A stretch of DNA of 64,000 bases, from positions 1,240,001 to 1,304,000 of the forward strand of contig CAVOGE010000007.1 in assembly GCA_963695195.1 (NCBI GenBank). The letters are read 5' to 3'. Position numbers and translations under genes: made by a program. Positions 56,831 to 64,000 of the stretch are shown here, one piece after another. The stretch comes from CF-167 sp963695195. GTDB taxonomy: Bacteria > Chloroflexota > Limnocylindria > QHBO01. The notes under the pieces are model-generated. The model did not search any database and was not told the DNA's origin. It saw only the letters and a program-made list of their open reading frames with translations. Numbering within the stretch: the stretch's first letter is position 1; the number at the start of each line of letters is the position of its first letter.

Positions 56831-57008
56831 GCTCGAGGCAAACCGACGACTGCTCCTTCAGGGTCTCCTCCAGGCGTCTCCGCGCAGGCCCATCAAACGG
56901 CGGGACGGACCCGCGAAGCTCGCGCAGCAGGCGCGCGCGGCGCTCGATCCGCTCGCGTTCCTGGTGGAAGCGCTCGAGGTAGTCGTCCGGGTGCTGGTAC
57001 AGGTTCAT
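56817..57008 (-). CDS. 63-residue charged helical protein
   Basis: Starts MNLYQHPDDYLERFHQERER and continues IERRARLLRELRG; this is a long amphipathic, Arg/Glu-rich helix. A short tail has FDGPARRRLEETLKEQ and one Cys. I know this as a type of small actinobacterial/Chloroflexota protein with no assigned function. GGAG lies 7 nt before ATG 57008. A near-consensus promoter with a built-in palindrome (57047-57075) precedes it, so it is likely regulated. Confidence 0.65.
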   Translation of the reverse strand: MNLYQHPDDYLERFHQERERIERRARLLRELRGSVPPFDGPARRRLEETLKEQSSVCLEPSAR

Positions 57009-57046
57009 CATGGGACTCCACCGTGCAGAGAGGCTAACTGGTGTAC

Positions 57047-57075
57047 AGCATAAGCCGGTTAGCCTAACCTGTCAA
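57047..57075 (-). promoter_or_regulatory. Promoter with operator in its spacer
   Basis: On the minus strand TTGACA (57075-57070), 17-nt spacer, TATGCT (57052-57047). The palindrome GGTTAGCCTAACC (57057-57069) fills most of the spacer. A further half site, AGGCTAAC at 57031-57038, lies near the start point and pairs with GTTAGCCT of the palindrome. Confidence 0.7.
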
Positions 57076-57111
57076 GTGGGCAGGCCGGTGATTCTGACAC
57101 ATCGGATAGCC

Positions 57112-57141
57112 TTGACATGTAACTCCCGTGCGTGTCATGGT
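57112..57141 (+). promoter_or_regulatory. Promoter of the CGNR gene
   Basis: TTGACA (57112-57117), 18-nt spacer, CATGGT (57136-57141), 6 nt before ATG 57148. The -10 is weak. Confidence 0.4.
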
Positions 57142-57147
57142 GGTTGC

Positions 57148-57732
57148 ATGAAGGAGAACTTGAAGGCACCGATGCCGGCGGTCGGCCACGGATCTCAGCC
57201 CGCTCCGGGCCGGCTCGAGGCGGTGCGGGCATTCATCAATACCGCGGACCTGGAGGCCGGGACCGACGAGATCGGATCGCCCGCGGCGCTCGCCGCCTGG
57301 CTGACGCGCAACGGGCTCATGGCTCGCGGCCGCCGCGTGACGGCGCAGGACCATGAGATGGCGCTCGAGCTGCGGGAGGCCCTGCGGGACCTGCTCGAGG
57401 GCAACGCCGACCGGGCGGTGGCGTCCGACGCGACGGTCCGCCTCGACCGGATCGCGGCATCGGTGCCGCTGCGGCTCTCATTTGCGGGCGGCATCCACAT
57501 GGAGCCGGAGCCGGGTGGTGGGGGGCCAGCGCTCGGGCGACTGCTGGCCGCCGTCCACGAGGCCGCGGCGGATGGCACCTGGGAGCGACTCAAGGTGTGT
57601 GGGAACGACGAATGCCGATGGGCCTTCTACGACGCCTCACGGAACCGGTCCGGTGCCTGGTGCACCATGGCGATCTGCGGAAACCGGATGAAGGGGCGTG
57701 CCTTCCGGCGCCGGCTGCGGGCAGAGGCATGA
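57148..57732 (+). CDS. CGNR zinc-finger (ABATE domain) regulator
   Basis: About 194 residues. The N-terminal ABATE-type helical region has AVRAFINTADLEAGTDEI, AAWLTRNGLMARG and LELREALRDLLEG. The C-terminal CGNR zinc finger has LKVCGNDECRWAFYDASRNRSGAWCTMAICGNRMK (quoted as CGNDECRWAFYD, WCTMAICGNR), with four Cys and the name motif C-G-N-R. These are stress-linked transcription regulators of unknown ligand. Start may be 57148 or 57172 (GAAGG 5 nt before the latter). The stop overlaps the next start (ATGA). Confidence 0.9.
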   Translation: MKENLKAPMPAVGHGSQPAPGRLEAVRAFINTADLEAGTDEIGSPAALAAWLTRNGLMARGRRVTAQDHEMALELREALRDLLEGNADRAVASDATVRLDRIAASVPLRLSFAGGIHMEPEPGGGGPALGRLLAAVHEAAADGTWERLKVCGNDECRWAFYDASRNRSGAWCTMAICGNRMKGRAFRRRLRAEA

Positions 57733-58343
57733 CCCGCCGTGCCGGCGGGCGGCCGAGTGCGTACCTTCGCCGCCTGCCCATCGGCGCGCGGCTGGAGCTC
57801 GGCGAGGTGGCCGACAGCGATCTCTTCCCGCTCGAGGGGGAGATCCTGGTCAAGCCGCTCGAACCGCCGATCCTGCCCGAGCCGCCGCGCCGCGGCGAGC
57901 CTGGTGGCGACCCGTGTGCGGCGTGCACCGGCACGCTCAGCAACTTCGTCGTCTGGCGCGACGAGCGGTGGGGCCTCGGCATCGCGAATGAGCCGAGCGG
58001 CCTGCCCATGGTGGCCGTCCTCCAGCCGCTCGCCCACCACGATCTGGAGGACCTGCCGGTCGACCTTACGGGCGAGCTCGGACCGATGATCCAGCGCGTG
58101 GCACGCGCGATCGGTCGCCTCGATACGGTCGGGCGCGTGCACGTCAACCGATGGGGTGACGGCAGCCAGCACTTTCACCTGTGGTTCCTGGCGCGACCGA
58201 GGGGGATGTGGCAGATGCGCGGCGCCATGCTCGCGGTCTGGGACGATCTGCTTCCCCGCGTACCCGACGAGGAATGGCGTGACGCGAGAGGTCGCGTGGC
58301 GGCAGCGATGGCCGAGGAGGGCGGGACCGTCCTGGTTGAGTAG
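57729..58343 (+). CDS. HIT-like nucleotide-binding protein
   Basis: 204 residues. A Cys pair (DPCAAC) leads into a HIT-like core: NFVVWRDERWGLGI, PLAHHDLEDLP and RVHVNRWGDGSQHFHLWFLARP. In the last the motif Q-H-F-H-L-W-F stands for H-x-H-x-H, with Gln in the first place as in GalT-like members. It may thus be a nucleotidyltransferase or hydrolase on nucleoside phosphates. The 30-residue N-terminus is Arg/Leu-rich. It is coupled to the CGNR gene by ATGA, so both may belong to one response. Confidence 0.65.
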   Translation: MTRRAGGRPSAYLRRLPIGARLELGEVADSDLFPLEGEILVKPLEPPILPEPPRRGEPGGDPCAACTGTLSNFVVWRDERWGLGIANEPSGLPMVAVLQPLAHHDLEDLPVDLTGELGPMIQRVARAIGRLDTVGRVHVNRWGDGSQHFHLWFLARPRGMWQMRGAMLAVWDDLLPRVPDEEWRDARGRVAAAMAEEGGTVLVE

Positions 58344-58346
58344 AAT
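58341..58346 (+). promoter_or_regulatory. -10 box of a leaderless promoter, paaG-like gene
   Basis: TAGAAT, 6 nt before the ATG at 58353; its TAG doubles as the stop codon of the HIT-like gene. Confidence 0.5.
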
Positions 58347-58352
58347 CCGGCC

Positions 58353-59138
58353 ATGCCCGATCCCGAGTACGAGACGATCCGATTCGAGCAGGCCGACGGC
58401 GTCGCGACCATCACCCTCGACCGACCGGACAGCCTCAATGCCCTGAACGCGACCATGCGCCGTGAGTTGCGAGCAGCGCTCAAGGCGGTGGCCCGCGACG
58501 AGACCGTTCGCGCGGTGATCATCACCGGCGCCGGGCGTGGCTTCTGCAGCGGCGCCGACCTCCGCGGCGGCGACGCGGAGCGTGAGTTCCGCCGTATCCT
58601 GACCGATGAGTACCACCCCGTGGTGACGGCCATTCGCGATCTGCCCAAGCCGGTGATCGCGGCGGTCAACGGCGTTGCCGCCGGTGCGGGTGTCTCGCTC
58701 GCGCTGGCGTGCGACCTCGTCTATGCGGCCGAGGAGGCGCGCTTCATCCAGGCCTTCGTCCGCATCGGCCTCGTCCCGGACTCGGGCTCGACGAGGACCC
58801 TGGTGCGTGCCCTGGGACGCCACCGTGCGGCGCAGCTCATCTTCAGCGGCGAGCCGCTCAGCGCGACGGAGGCACACGCGGCCGGGCTGGTGAACGTGGT
58901 CGTCCCTGCGGCGGAACTCGCCGCCGCGGCGCATGCGGCGGCGGCAGGGCTCGCGGCGGCCCCGACCACGGCGATCGGCTACGCCAAGCGGGCGATCAAC
59001 CATGCAGAAGATGCGCTCCTGTCGGAGAGCCTCGCCATGGAGGCTGCGCTCCAGGAGCTCGCCGGACGCACCGCGGACCACGCCGAGGGGGTCGCCGCGT
59101 TCGGAGAGAAGCGGGAGCCGCGCTTCATTGGTCGCTGA
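58353..59138 (+). CDS. Enoyl-CoA hydratase/isomerase, PaaG-like
   Basis: 261-residue crotonase. TITLDRPDSLNALNATMRRE, GAGRGFCSGADLRGGD, NGVAAGAGVSLALACDLVYA and FIQAFVRIGLVPDSGSTRTL. The first Glu of hydratases is replaced (AGAGVSLALA) and the Asp of LVPDSG is present. This is the pattern of PaaG ring-1,2-epoxyphenylacetyl-CoA isomerase and of Delta3-Delta2-enoyl-CoA isomerases. Isomerase activity is therefore more likely than hydratase. It is followed directly by a PaaH-like dehydrogenase. Confidence 0.9.
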   Translation: MPDPEYETIRFEQADGVATITLDRPDSLNALNATMRRELRAALKAVARDETVRAVIITGAGRGFCSGADLRGGDAEREFRRILTDEYHPVVTAIRDLPKPVIAAVNGVAAGAGVSLALACDLVYAAEEARFIQAFVRIGLVPDSGSTRTLVRALGRHRAAQLIFSGEPLSATEAHAAGLVNVVVPAAELAAAAHAAAAGLAAAPTTAIGYAKRAINHAEDALLSESLAMEAALQELAGRTADHAEGVAAFGEKREPRFIGR

Positions 59139-60345
59139 CCCGATCACGATCGCACGGGTGGGGGTACTGGGGGCCGGGACGATGGGCTCCGGGATCGCCC
59201 AGGTGGCGGCGGAGGCGGGCCTGCCGGTTCTCATCCACGATCCGGCCGCGGGAGCGGTCGAGCGTGCACGGGAGCGGATCGCCGGGTTCATCGGTCGCCG
59301 AGTCGAGAAGGGCCAGCTGACCTCCGACGAGGGTGAAGCCGCCGTGGGCCGGCTGGCGCACGCGACCGAACTCGAGGATCTGGCCTCGGCAGACCTGGTC
59401 ATCGAGGCAGCGCCCGAGGATCTCGAACTGAAACGAGGGGTATTTCGCCGCCTCGACGAGGCGGCCGCCGATCGGCTTGTCATGCTGGCCAGCAACACCA
59501 GCAGCCTGTCGATCGCGAGCATCGCGGCGGCGACCGATCGGCCAGAGCGGGTCGTCGGGATGCACTTCTTCAACCCCGTTCCTGTCATGGTGCTGGTCGA
59601 GGTGATCGCCGGCCCGCTCACGGCACCGGCCGTGGCGTCCGCCACCGCCGATCTCGCGCGACGGCTGGGCAAGATCCCGGTGATGGCGGCGGACACGCCG
59701 GGGTTCATCGTCAACCGCGTGGCCAGGCCCTTCTATCTCGAGGCACTCCGGATTGTTGGTGCGGGGCTGGCCACGGTCGACGACGTCGACGCCGCCATGC
59801 GGGCATCGGGGTTTCGGATGGGGCCGTTCGAGTTGGTCGACGCCATCGGTGCCGATGTCAACCTGGCCGTCACCGAGAGCGTGGCGGCCGCCTTCCCGGG
59901 CGAGGCGCGCTATCGGCCACACCCGCTGCAGCGGGCACTGGTCGAAGCCGGTCGGCTCGGACGGAAGACCGGTGGGGGCTTCTACGACTACGCCGACGGG
60001 TCTCGTGGCGTCGCCTGGGCGGAGCTGGGGGCGCGGCGCGTGAACCTCGGAGTCCGACTCACCGCCGAGCAGATCTCGACGCGCATCGTGGCCAGCGTCG
60101 TCAATGAGGCCGCCTCCGCGGTTGAGGGTGGCGTTGCCACGCCGGACGCGATCGACACGGCCATGCGCCTGGGCACCAATTACCCGCTCGGACCACTCGC
60201 GTGGGGCGAGCGGCTCGGCCTCGGCAACGTGGTCGCGGCGCTCGATGCGCTGCACGCTGGGGCGCCGGACGGCGGCTATCGGGCGGTCCCGCTCCTGCGC
60301 CGCCTGGCGGAGCGGGGTGAGTCATTCTTCGAGGTGCGGCCGTGA
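59128..60345 (+). CDS. 3-hydroxyacyl-CoA dehydrogenase, PaaH-like
   Basis: About 405 residues. NAD motif VGVLGAGTMGSGIAQVAAEAG (quoted as GVLGAGTMGSGIAQ), DLVIEAAPEDLELK, ASNTSSLSI, MHFFNPVPVM with the catalytic His-x-x-x-Pro, and PGFIVNRVARPFYLEALRI. A second C-terminal HCDH part runs from about residue 300 (TRIVASVVNEAASAVEGGVA). I placed the start at TTG 59128, overlapping the paaG-like stop; GTG 59158 is the other choice. Together with the crotonases and the thiolase it completes a beta-oxidation set. Confidence 0.92.
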   Translation: MVADPITIARVGVLGAGTMGSGIAQVAAEAGLPVLIHDPAAGAVERARERIAGFIGRRVEKGQLTSDEGEAAVGRLAHATELEDLASADLVIEAAPEDLELKRGVFRRLDEAAADRLVMLASNTSSLSIASIAAATDRPERVVGMHFFNPVPVMVLVEVIAGPLTAPAVASATADLARRLGKIPVMAADTPGFIVNRVARPFYLEALRIVGAGLATVDDVDAAMRASGFRMGPFELVDAIGADVNLAVTESVAAAFPGEARYRPHPLQRALVEAGRLGRKTGGGFYDYADGSRGVAWAELGARRVNLGVRLTAEQISTRIVASVVNEAASAVEGGVATPDAIDTAMRLGTNYPLGPLAWGERLGLGNVVAALDALHAGAPDGGYRAVPLLRRLAERGESFFEVRP

Positions 60346-60992
60346 GCGTGCCTCTGCCGCATCGGTATCGGGCGGTCGTCTTCGACATGGACGGCCTGCT
60401 GCTGGATACCGAGATCCTGTGGCATCGCGCCGAGATCGAGCTCTTTCGCCGGCACGGCGGCGAGTTCAGCTGGGAGGACAAGATGGCGGTCATCGGGACC
60501 AGCTTCGCCTTCACCGCGAACTACTTCGCCGAGCGGCTTGGCCGACCCGTGATCGAGGGGGAGGCGCTGGTCCGCGAGATGATCGAGATCATGCACGCCG
60601 AACTCCAGGCGGATGTCGAGGGGCGGCCCGGCGCCATCGAGCTGGTGCGCCGCCTCACCGGCCGGACGCACCTGGGCCTCGCGTCCAACTCGCCGAGGCT
60701 GCTGGTCGACACCGCACTCCGTACCGCCGGCCTCACCGGTGCCTTCGAGGTGATCGTCACGTCGGACGACGTTGAACACGCCAAGCCGGCACCCGACCTG
60801 TATCTCCTCGCCTGCGAACGGCTGGGCGTGGCTCCGTCTGACGCGCTGGCGCTCGAGGATTCACCGTCCGGAGTCGCCGCCGCAAAGGCGGCCGGGCTGA
60901 CGTGCATCGCCGTCCCGCAGTTTGCCGAGACCGATGTTTCCGAGGCTGACCGCGTGATCGACTCGCTCGAGGAGCTGCTGGCCGAGGCATAG
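60342..60992 (+). CDS. HAD-superfamily phosphatase, beta-phosphoglucomutase-like
   Basis: 216 residues. VVFDMDGLLLDTEILWHRAE (nucleophile Asp15 and Asp17), the cap domain about 20-95, LASNSPR, SDDVEHAKPAPDLYLLA and LEDSPSGVAAAKAAGL. All four HAD motifs are present, so it is a phosphatase or phosphomutase. The GTG start overlaps the upstream stop (GTGA). It may clear a phosphorylated metabolite; no substrate is evident. Confidence 0.92.
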   Translation: MSVPLPHRYRAVVFDMDGLLLDTEILWHRAEIELFRRHGGEFSWEDKMAVIGTSFAFTANYFAERLGRPVIEGEALVREMIEIMHAELQADVEGRPGAIELVRRLTGRTHLGLASNSPRLLVDTALRTAGLTGAFEVIVTSDDVEHAKPAPDLYLLACERLGVAPSDALALEDSPSGVAAAKAAGLTCIAVPQFAETDVSEADRVIDSLEELLAEA

Positions 60993-61020
60993 CCAGGGGC
61001 GGCTGAACCGGCGCGGCGGG

Positions 61021-61026
61021 TACACT
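61021..61026 (+). promoter_or_regulatory. -10 box of a leaderless promoter, DUF2277 gene
   Basis: TACACT, 7 nt before the ATG at 61034. Confidence 0.5.
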
Positions 61027-61033
61027 CGTGTGC

Positions 61034-61255
61034 ATGTGTCGCAGCATCAAGACCCTCCGGACCCTGGACGTTCCCGCTGCCGACGACGAGGTGCGCGCCG
61101 CCGCGCTCCAGTACGTGCGCAAGGTGAGCGGCTATCGCAAGCCGTCGCCTGCCAACGAGCGCGCGTTCGGCGCAGCGGTAGACGAGGTGGCTGCCGCCTC
61201 GCGCCGGCTCCTCGACGCGGTAACCGCCACGCATCCTGCCCGCCACACGGCATAG
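61034..61255 (+). CDS. DUF2277 protein
   Basis: 73-residue protein starting MCRSIKTLRTLDVPAADDEV, then RAAALQYVRKVSGYRKPSPA and FGAAVDEVAAASRRLLDAV. It matches DUF2277, a small helical family of high-GC bacteria whose function is unknown. ATG 61034 is preferred to GTG 61028 as the family starts M-C-R-S-I. It stands between the HAD gene and a convergent FAD oxidoreductase gene. Confidence 0.9.
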   Translation: MCRSIKTLRTLDVPAADDEVRAAALQYVRKVSGYRKPSPANERAFGAAVDEVAAASRRLLDAVTATHPARHTA

Positions 61256-61341
61256 CAGGGGGGGCTCAGGCAGGGCTCCGCCGACCGGCCTCCTGTGCGG
61301 TCAACGAGTTTCTTCGAGATCGCTGTCCGCCCGCCGCATCG

Positions 61342-62790
61342 CTAGTGCCCGAGGCGATATCCGAGCAGCTTCGGCAGCCTCGCGACCAAGCGCACCAGCA
61401 GGCCGGGCCGGCGGCCGGCGTCATGGGCGTCGTCCTCGCGGATAAGGGCCTCGCGCACCATTCGGGCGCCGATGAAGCGGATCGGCTCGGGCGGCAGGAT
61501 CCGCTGTCGATGACCGACCGGGGCAAGCCGTGCGATCGGGTCGTCGGGCTTGTCGACCAGTGCGGCCAGGATCCGGCCAGCCAACCGGCTCGGCCCCGCG
61601 CCGTTGCCCGCGAAGCCGTAGGCGTAGTGGAGTCGCCCGCCGTGACGTGAAGCGATCTCCGGGAAGCGGTCGGCGGTGATGTCGATCGGGCCACCCCAGG
61701 CGTCCTCGAATCCCACGTCGGCGAGTCCCGGCAGCAGGTGGCGGAAGTTGGCGATGACCCGGTCGATGGCGGCCTGCGAGTGCGTGAAGGTCCGCCCGAT
61801 GCGCCCGCCCAATCCGGCTGCCCCGACTCCGGCCCCAAAGGCGATGCGGCCGTCGCGGGTGGTGCGGAAGTAGCTGATCGTGAACCGGGAGTCGGAGAGC
61901 AGTTCGCCGTTGGTCCAGCCCAGCTCGGCGAGGCGATCGGGGATCGGCTCGGTCATCACCATGTAGCTGCCCCAGGCCAGCGCCCGGGTTCGGAAGCCCG
62001 GCCATCCGGGAATCCAGGCGTTCACCGCGAGCACGACCTGATCGGCCGTCACGCGACCGCGCGGCGTCTCCACCACCATGCCGGTCCCGGTACGCCGGAC
62101 CCGCTGTGCGGCCGTCTCCTCGTGGATCGTCACGCCGTGCTCCAGCAGGACGCGTCGCAGGCCGCGGGCGAGGCGCGCCGGCTGGATCGACGCCGCCGAG
62201 GGCATCATCAGACCCTCGCCGAAGGCGGGCGATGCGCACACGCGCTGCACCTCCTCGCGGCCCAGGCCGACCAGCTGGTCCGCGGCGCCCAGTGCGGCCA
62301 GTTGGACGAGCTCGTCGTCCCAGTCCCGTGGCCGCTTTGGAAAGGCGTTGACCCGCAGGTAGCCGCTCTTGACGAACCAGGCATCCACGCCGTGCTGATC
62401 GCACCAGGCGGCGGTCCCATCGACCACTTCGTCGGCGGCACGCGCAGCCTCGAGTGCACGCTCCTTGCCGTAGCGCCGCGCAAGGTAGGGGAGCTGCTCC
62501 CACCAGCCATGGACGAAGCCACCATTGCGCCCGCTCGGCCCTCCGCCGCAGATGTCCTGCTCCAGCAGCGTGATTCGTGTTCCCGGCGCCCGCTCGGCCA
62601 GGAACCACGCGGTCCACATGCCCGTATACCCGCCGCCGATGATCACCACGTCCGCAGCTACCTCGCCGACCAGCGGCGGGGCGGGCTGCGGATCACCCTC
62701 GAGCGACAGCGCCTCGCGCAGCCACCAGCTGCGCTGCCGACCCGGCGCGGGCGGGGGCAGAAGCGGGCGCGCAGCATGGATCGTCCTCAT
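61342..62790 (-). CDS. FAD-dependent oxidoreductase (DAO/PuuB-like)
   Basis: 482 residues. VVIIGGGYTGMWTAWFLAER (about 48-67) and LLEQDICGGGPSGRNGGFV (about 76-94) form the FAD site as in gamma-glutamylputrescine and glycine oxidases. RFTISYFRTTRDGRIAFGAG, HSQAAIDRVIANFRHLLPGL and HYAYGFAGNGAGPSRLAGRI complete the domain. It oxidises an amine or amino acid. The C-terminus has a basic tail (LLVRLVARLPKLLGYRLGH). ATG 62790 has a -10 box 6 nt upstream. A C26 gamma-Glu hydrolase at 12435 could belong to the same putrescine route, but the two are 50 kb apart. Confidence 0.9.
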   Translation of the reverse strand: MRTIHAARPLLPPPAPGRQRSWWLREALSLEGDPQPAPPLVGEVAADVVIIGGGYTGMWTAWFLAERAPGTRITLLEQDICGGGPSGRNGGFVHGWWEQLPYLARRYGKERALEAARAADEVVDGTAAWCDQHGVDAWFVKSGYLRVNAFPKRPRDWDDELVQLAALGAADQLVGLGREEVQRVCASPAFGEGLMMPSAASIQPARLARGLRRVLLEHGVTIHEETAAQRVRRTGTGMVVETPRGRVTADQVVLAVNAWIPGWPGFRTRALAWGSYMVMTEPIPDRLAELGWTNGELLSDSRFTISYFRTTRDGRIAFGAGVGAAGLGGRIGRTFTHSQAAIDRVIANFRHLLPGLADVGFEDAWGGPIDITADRFPEIASRHGGRLHYAYGFAGNGAGPSRLAGRILAALVDKPDDPIARLAPVGHRQRILPPEPIRFIGARMVREALIREDDAHDAGRRPGLLVRLVARLPKLLGYRLGH

Positions 62791-62796
62791 CGCCCG

Positions 62797-62802
62797 ATGC
62801 TA
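62797..62802 (-). promoter_or_regulatory. -10 box of a leaderless promoter, FAD oxidoreductase
   Basis: TAGCAT on the minus strand, 6 nt before the ATG at 62790. Confidence 0.5.
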
Positions 62803-62833
62803 CCTCCGGGGCGGGAGCTCGTTGGTGCGGTGC

Positions 62834-62839
62834 TAGCAT
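62834..62839 (+). promoter_or_regulatory. -10 box, thiolase gene
   Basis: TAGCAT on the plus strand, 10 nt before the thiolase ATG. Confidence 0.4.
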
Positions 62840-62849
62840 CGGTTCCGCA

Positions 62850-64000
62850 ATGCGCCAGACCGATTCCGCTCGGACACCCGTCGTCGTTGATGGGCTGCGC
62901 ACGCCGTTCGGCCGCTACGGCGGCGCGCTGGCGACGGTGCGACCCGATGATCTGGCGGCGCACGCATCCGCACCCTCGTCGAGCGGACCGGCGTGGACCC
63001 CACGTCGATCGATGACGTGATCCTCGGTGCCGCCAACCAGGCCGGCGAGGACAACCGCAATGTCGGGCGCATGGCATCGCTGCTCGCCGGGCTCCCGGTA
63101 TCCGTTCCGGGCCAGACGGTTAACCGGCTGTGCGGCTCCGGGATGCAGGCGGTCATCGCGGCTGCCCACGCCATCGTCGCCGGCGACGGGGAGCTGTTCA
63201 TTGCGGGTGGGACCGAGTCGATGACCCGCGCGCCATTCGTGATGGCCAAGCCGTCGGCGGCCTTCCCGCGCGGCGAGCAGCAGCTCGAGGACACCACGCT
63301 GGGCTGGCGCTTCACCAACCCACGCCTCGCCGACGCCTACTACCCGTACTCGATGGGCGAGACGGCGGAGAACGTGGTCGAGCGGGTCGGGGTGAGCCGC
63401 GAGGACCAGGATGCCTTCGCACTCGAGTCGCAGCGCCGATGGGCAGCAGCCGACGCCGCAGGGCGCTTCGCCGACGAGCTGGCGCCGATCGAGGTGCCAG
63501 GGGCCAAGGGGACGACAACCGTTGTCGGCTGCGACGAGCACCCGCGGCCCGACACCACGCCCGAGCAGATGGCTGCGCTCAGGCCGGCTTTCCGTCGCGA
63601 TGCCACGGGTTCCGTCACTGCGGGAAACAGCAGCGGAATCAACGATGGGGCCGCGGCGCTGCTGGTGACCAGCGAGGCGCGTGCCCGTGACCTCGGCCTG
63701 CGGCCGATGGCGCGGATGCTCTCCTCTGCCGTGGCAGGCGTCGATCCGGCAACGATGGGGCTCGGCCCGATTCCCGCATCCCGGCTCGCTCTCGAGCGTG
63801 CCGGCCTGTCGGTCGGCGACATGGACCTGGTCGAGCTCAACGAGGCGTTCGCCGCGCAGGCGCTGCCGTGCATGCGCGAACTGGGGCTCGATCCGGCGAA
63901 GGTCAACGTGAACGGCGGGGCGATCGCCATCGGCCATCCGCTGGGAGCCTCCGGCGCCCGGCTGGTGGCGACGCTGCTCCACGAGATGCGGCGTCGCGGC
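62850..64000 (+). pseudogene. Acetyl-CoA acyltransferase (thiolase), frameshifted and cut by the window end
   Basis: Thiolase that cleaves 3-oxoacyl-CoA to acetyl-CoA, last step of beta-oxidation. DGLRTPFGRYGGALATVRPDD starts in the frame of ATG 62850 (quoted in part). After LAAHA the match moves one frame over (IRTLVERTGVDPTSIDDVIL); one base appears missing at about 62965. From there it is intact to the window end: nucleophile Cys in NRLCGSGMQA, LELNEAF-type VELNEAFAAQA and GGAIAIGHPLGASGARL. The final CxG strand lies beyond the window. Pseudogene or assembly error is undecided. Confidence 0.88.

Noticed and set aside
12435..62790. C26 hydrolase and the two FAD oxidases as a putrescine (Puu) operon
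   Set aside because: They lie up to 50 kb apart with separate promoters and no PuuA/PuuC beside them.
1..64000. tRNA, rRNA, CRISPR array, prophage or plasmid functions
   Set aside because: I found no cloverleaf with GGTTCGAATCC-like arm, no rRNA motif, no regular repeats, integrase, terminase or replication genes.

Overview
The window is one continuous piece of a GC-rich (roughly 68-70% by eye) bacterial chromosome, densely packed with genes on both strands. There are no rRNA genes, tRNA genes, CRISPR arrays, transposases or phage genes that I can see. Gene content (F420-type LLM oxidoreductase, four-subunit 2-oxoacid:ferredoxin oxidoreductase, TrpB2, DUF5671 membrane protein, SLH-type surface-domain relic, ECF42 sigma factor with its DGPF partner) suits a high-GC member of the Chloroflexota or a relative in the Terrabacteria. 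That placement is inference; no marker gene here fixes it. About 24 genes have a TANNNT-like box followed, most often after exactly 6 nt, by the start codon, with no ribosome binding site. This indicates widespread leaderless transcription, and I used it to choose many starts.

Layout. 1-2.1 kb: ABC exporter genes. 2.2-9.5 kb: housekeeping and stress genes (a 29-residue Lys/Ala peptide, MsrA, CBS, DoxX, MBL hydrolase, arrestin-like protein, a SRAP/kinase/zinc-peptide cluster, PPi-type phosphofructokinase). 9.7-14.5 kb: membrane proteins, a C26 amidotransferase, a PadR repressor with an obvious promoter/operator, and a frameshifted downstream protein and Rieske protein. 14.5-19.4 kb: FAD oxidase, then a three-gene redox-signalling unit (receiver/thioredoxin-reductase-like fusion, cyclic-nucleotide-binding-type histidine kinase, membrane protein). 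19.7-23.3 kb: VWA surface protein, then a tryptophan-type T-box riboswitch driving trpB2, which carries two frameshifts. 23.3-31.7 kb: MMPL exporter, serine hydrolase, nucleotidyltransferase, a truncated second copy of the trpB2 3' end, GDSL lipase, DUF427 and META proteins. 31.7-48.4 kb: LLM oxidoreductase, ProS, MFS carriers, ArsR-TrxA, S9 peptidase, iodotyrosine-deiodinase-like enzyme, cyclophilin, ECF42/DGPF, EamA carrier, CapA lipoprotein and a two-component system. 48.5-49.1 kb: SLH relic and the first copy of a new inverted-repeat element. 49.1-52.3 kb: korDABC. 52.3-64 kb: DapA-like gene (frameshifted), adenosine deaminase running into the second repeat copy, and an acyl-CoA degradation region (ferredoxin, EthD-like, two crotonases, CGNR regulator, HIT protein, PaaG- and PaaH-like enzymes, HAD phosphatase, DUF2277, FAD oxidase, thiolase).

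Working together: KorDABC and the 7Fe ferredoxin point to ferredoxin-linked central metabolism. The crotonases, 3-hydroxyacyl-CoA dehydrogenase and thiolase form a beta-oxidation or aromatic-acyl-CoA pathway feeding acetyl-CoA into it. Four confident gene-level frameshift cases (Rieske region, trpB2, dapA-like, thiolase) and the trpB2 relic contain single-base indels, mostly one extra base in a short homopolymer. Assembly error is therefore a real alternative to gene decay throughout the window.
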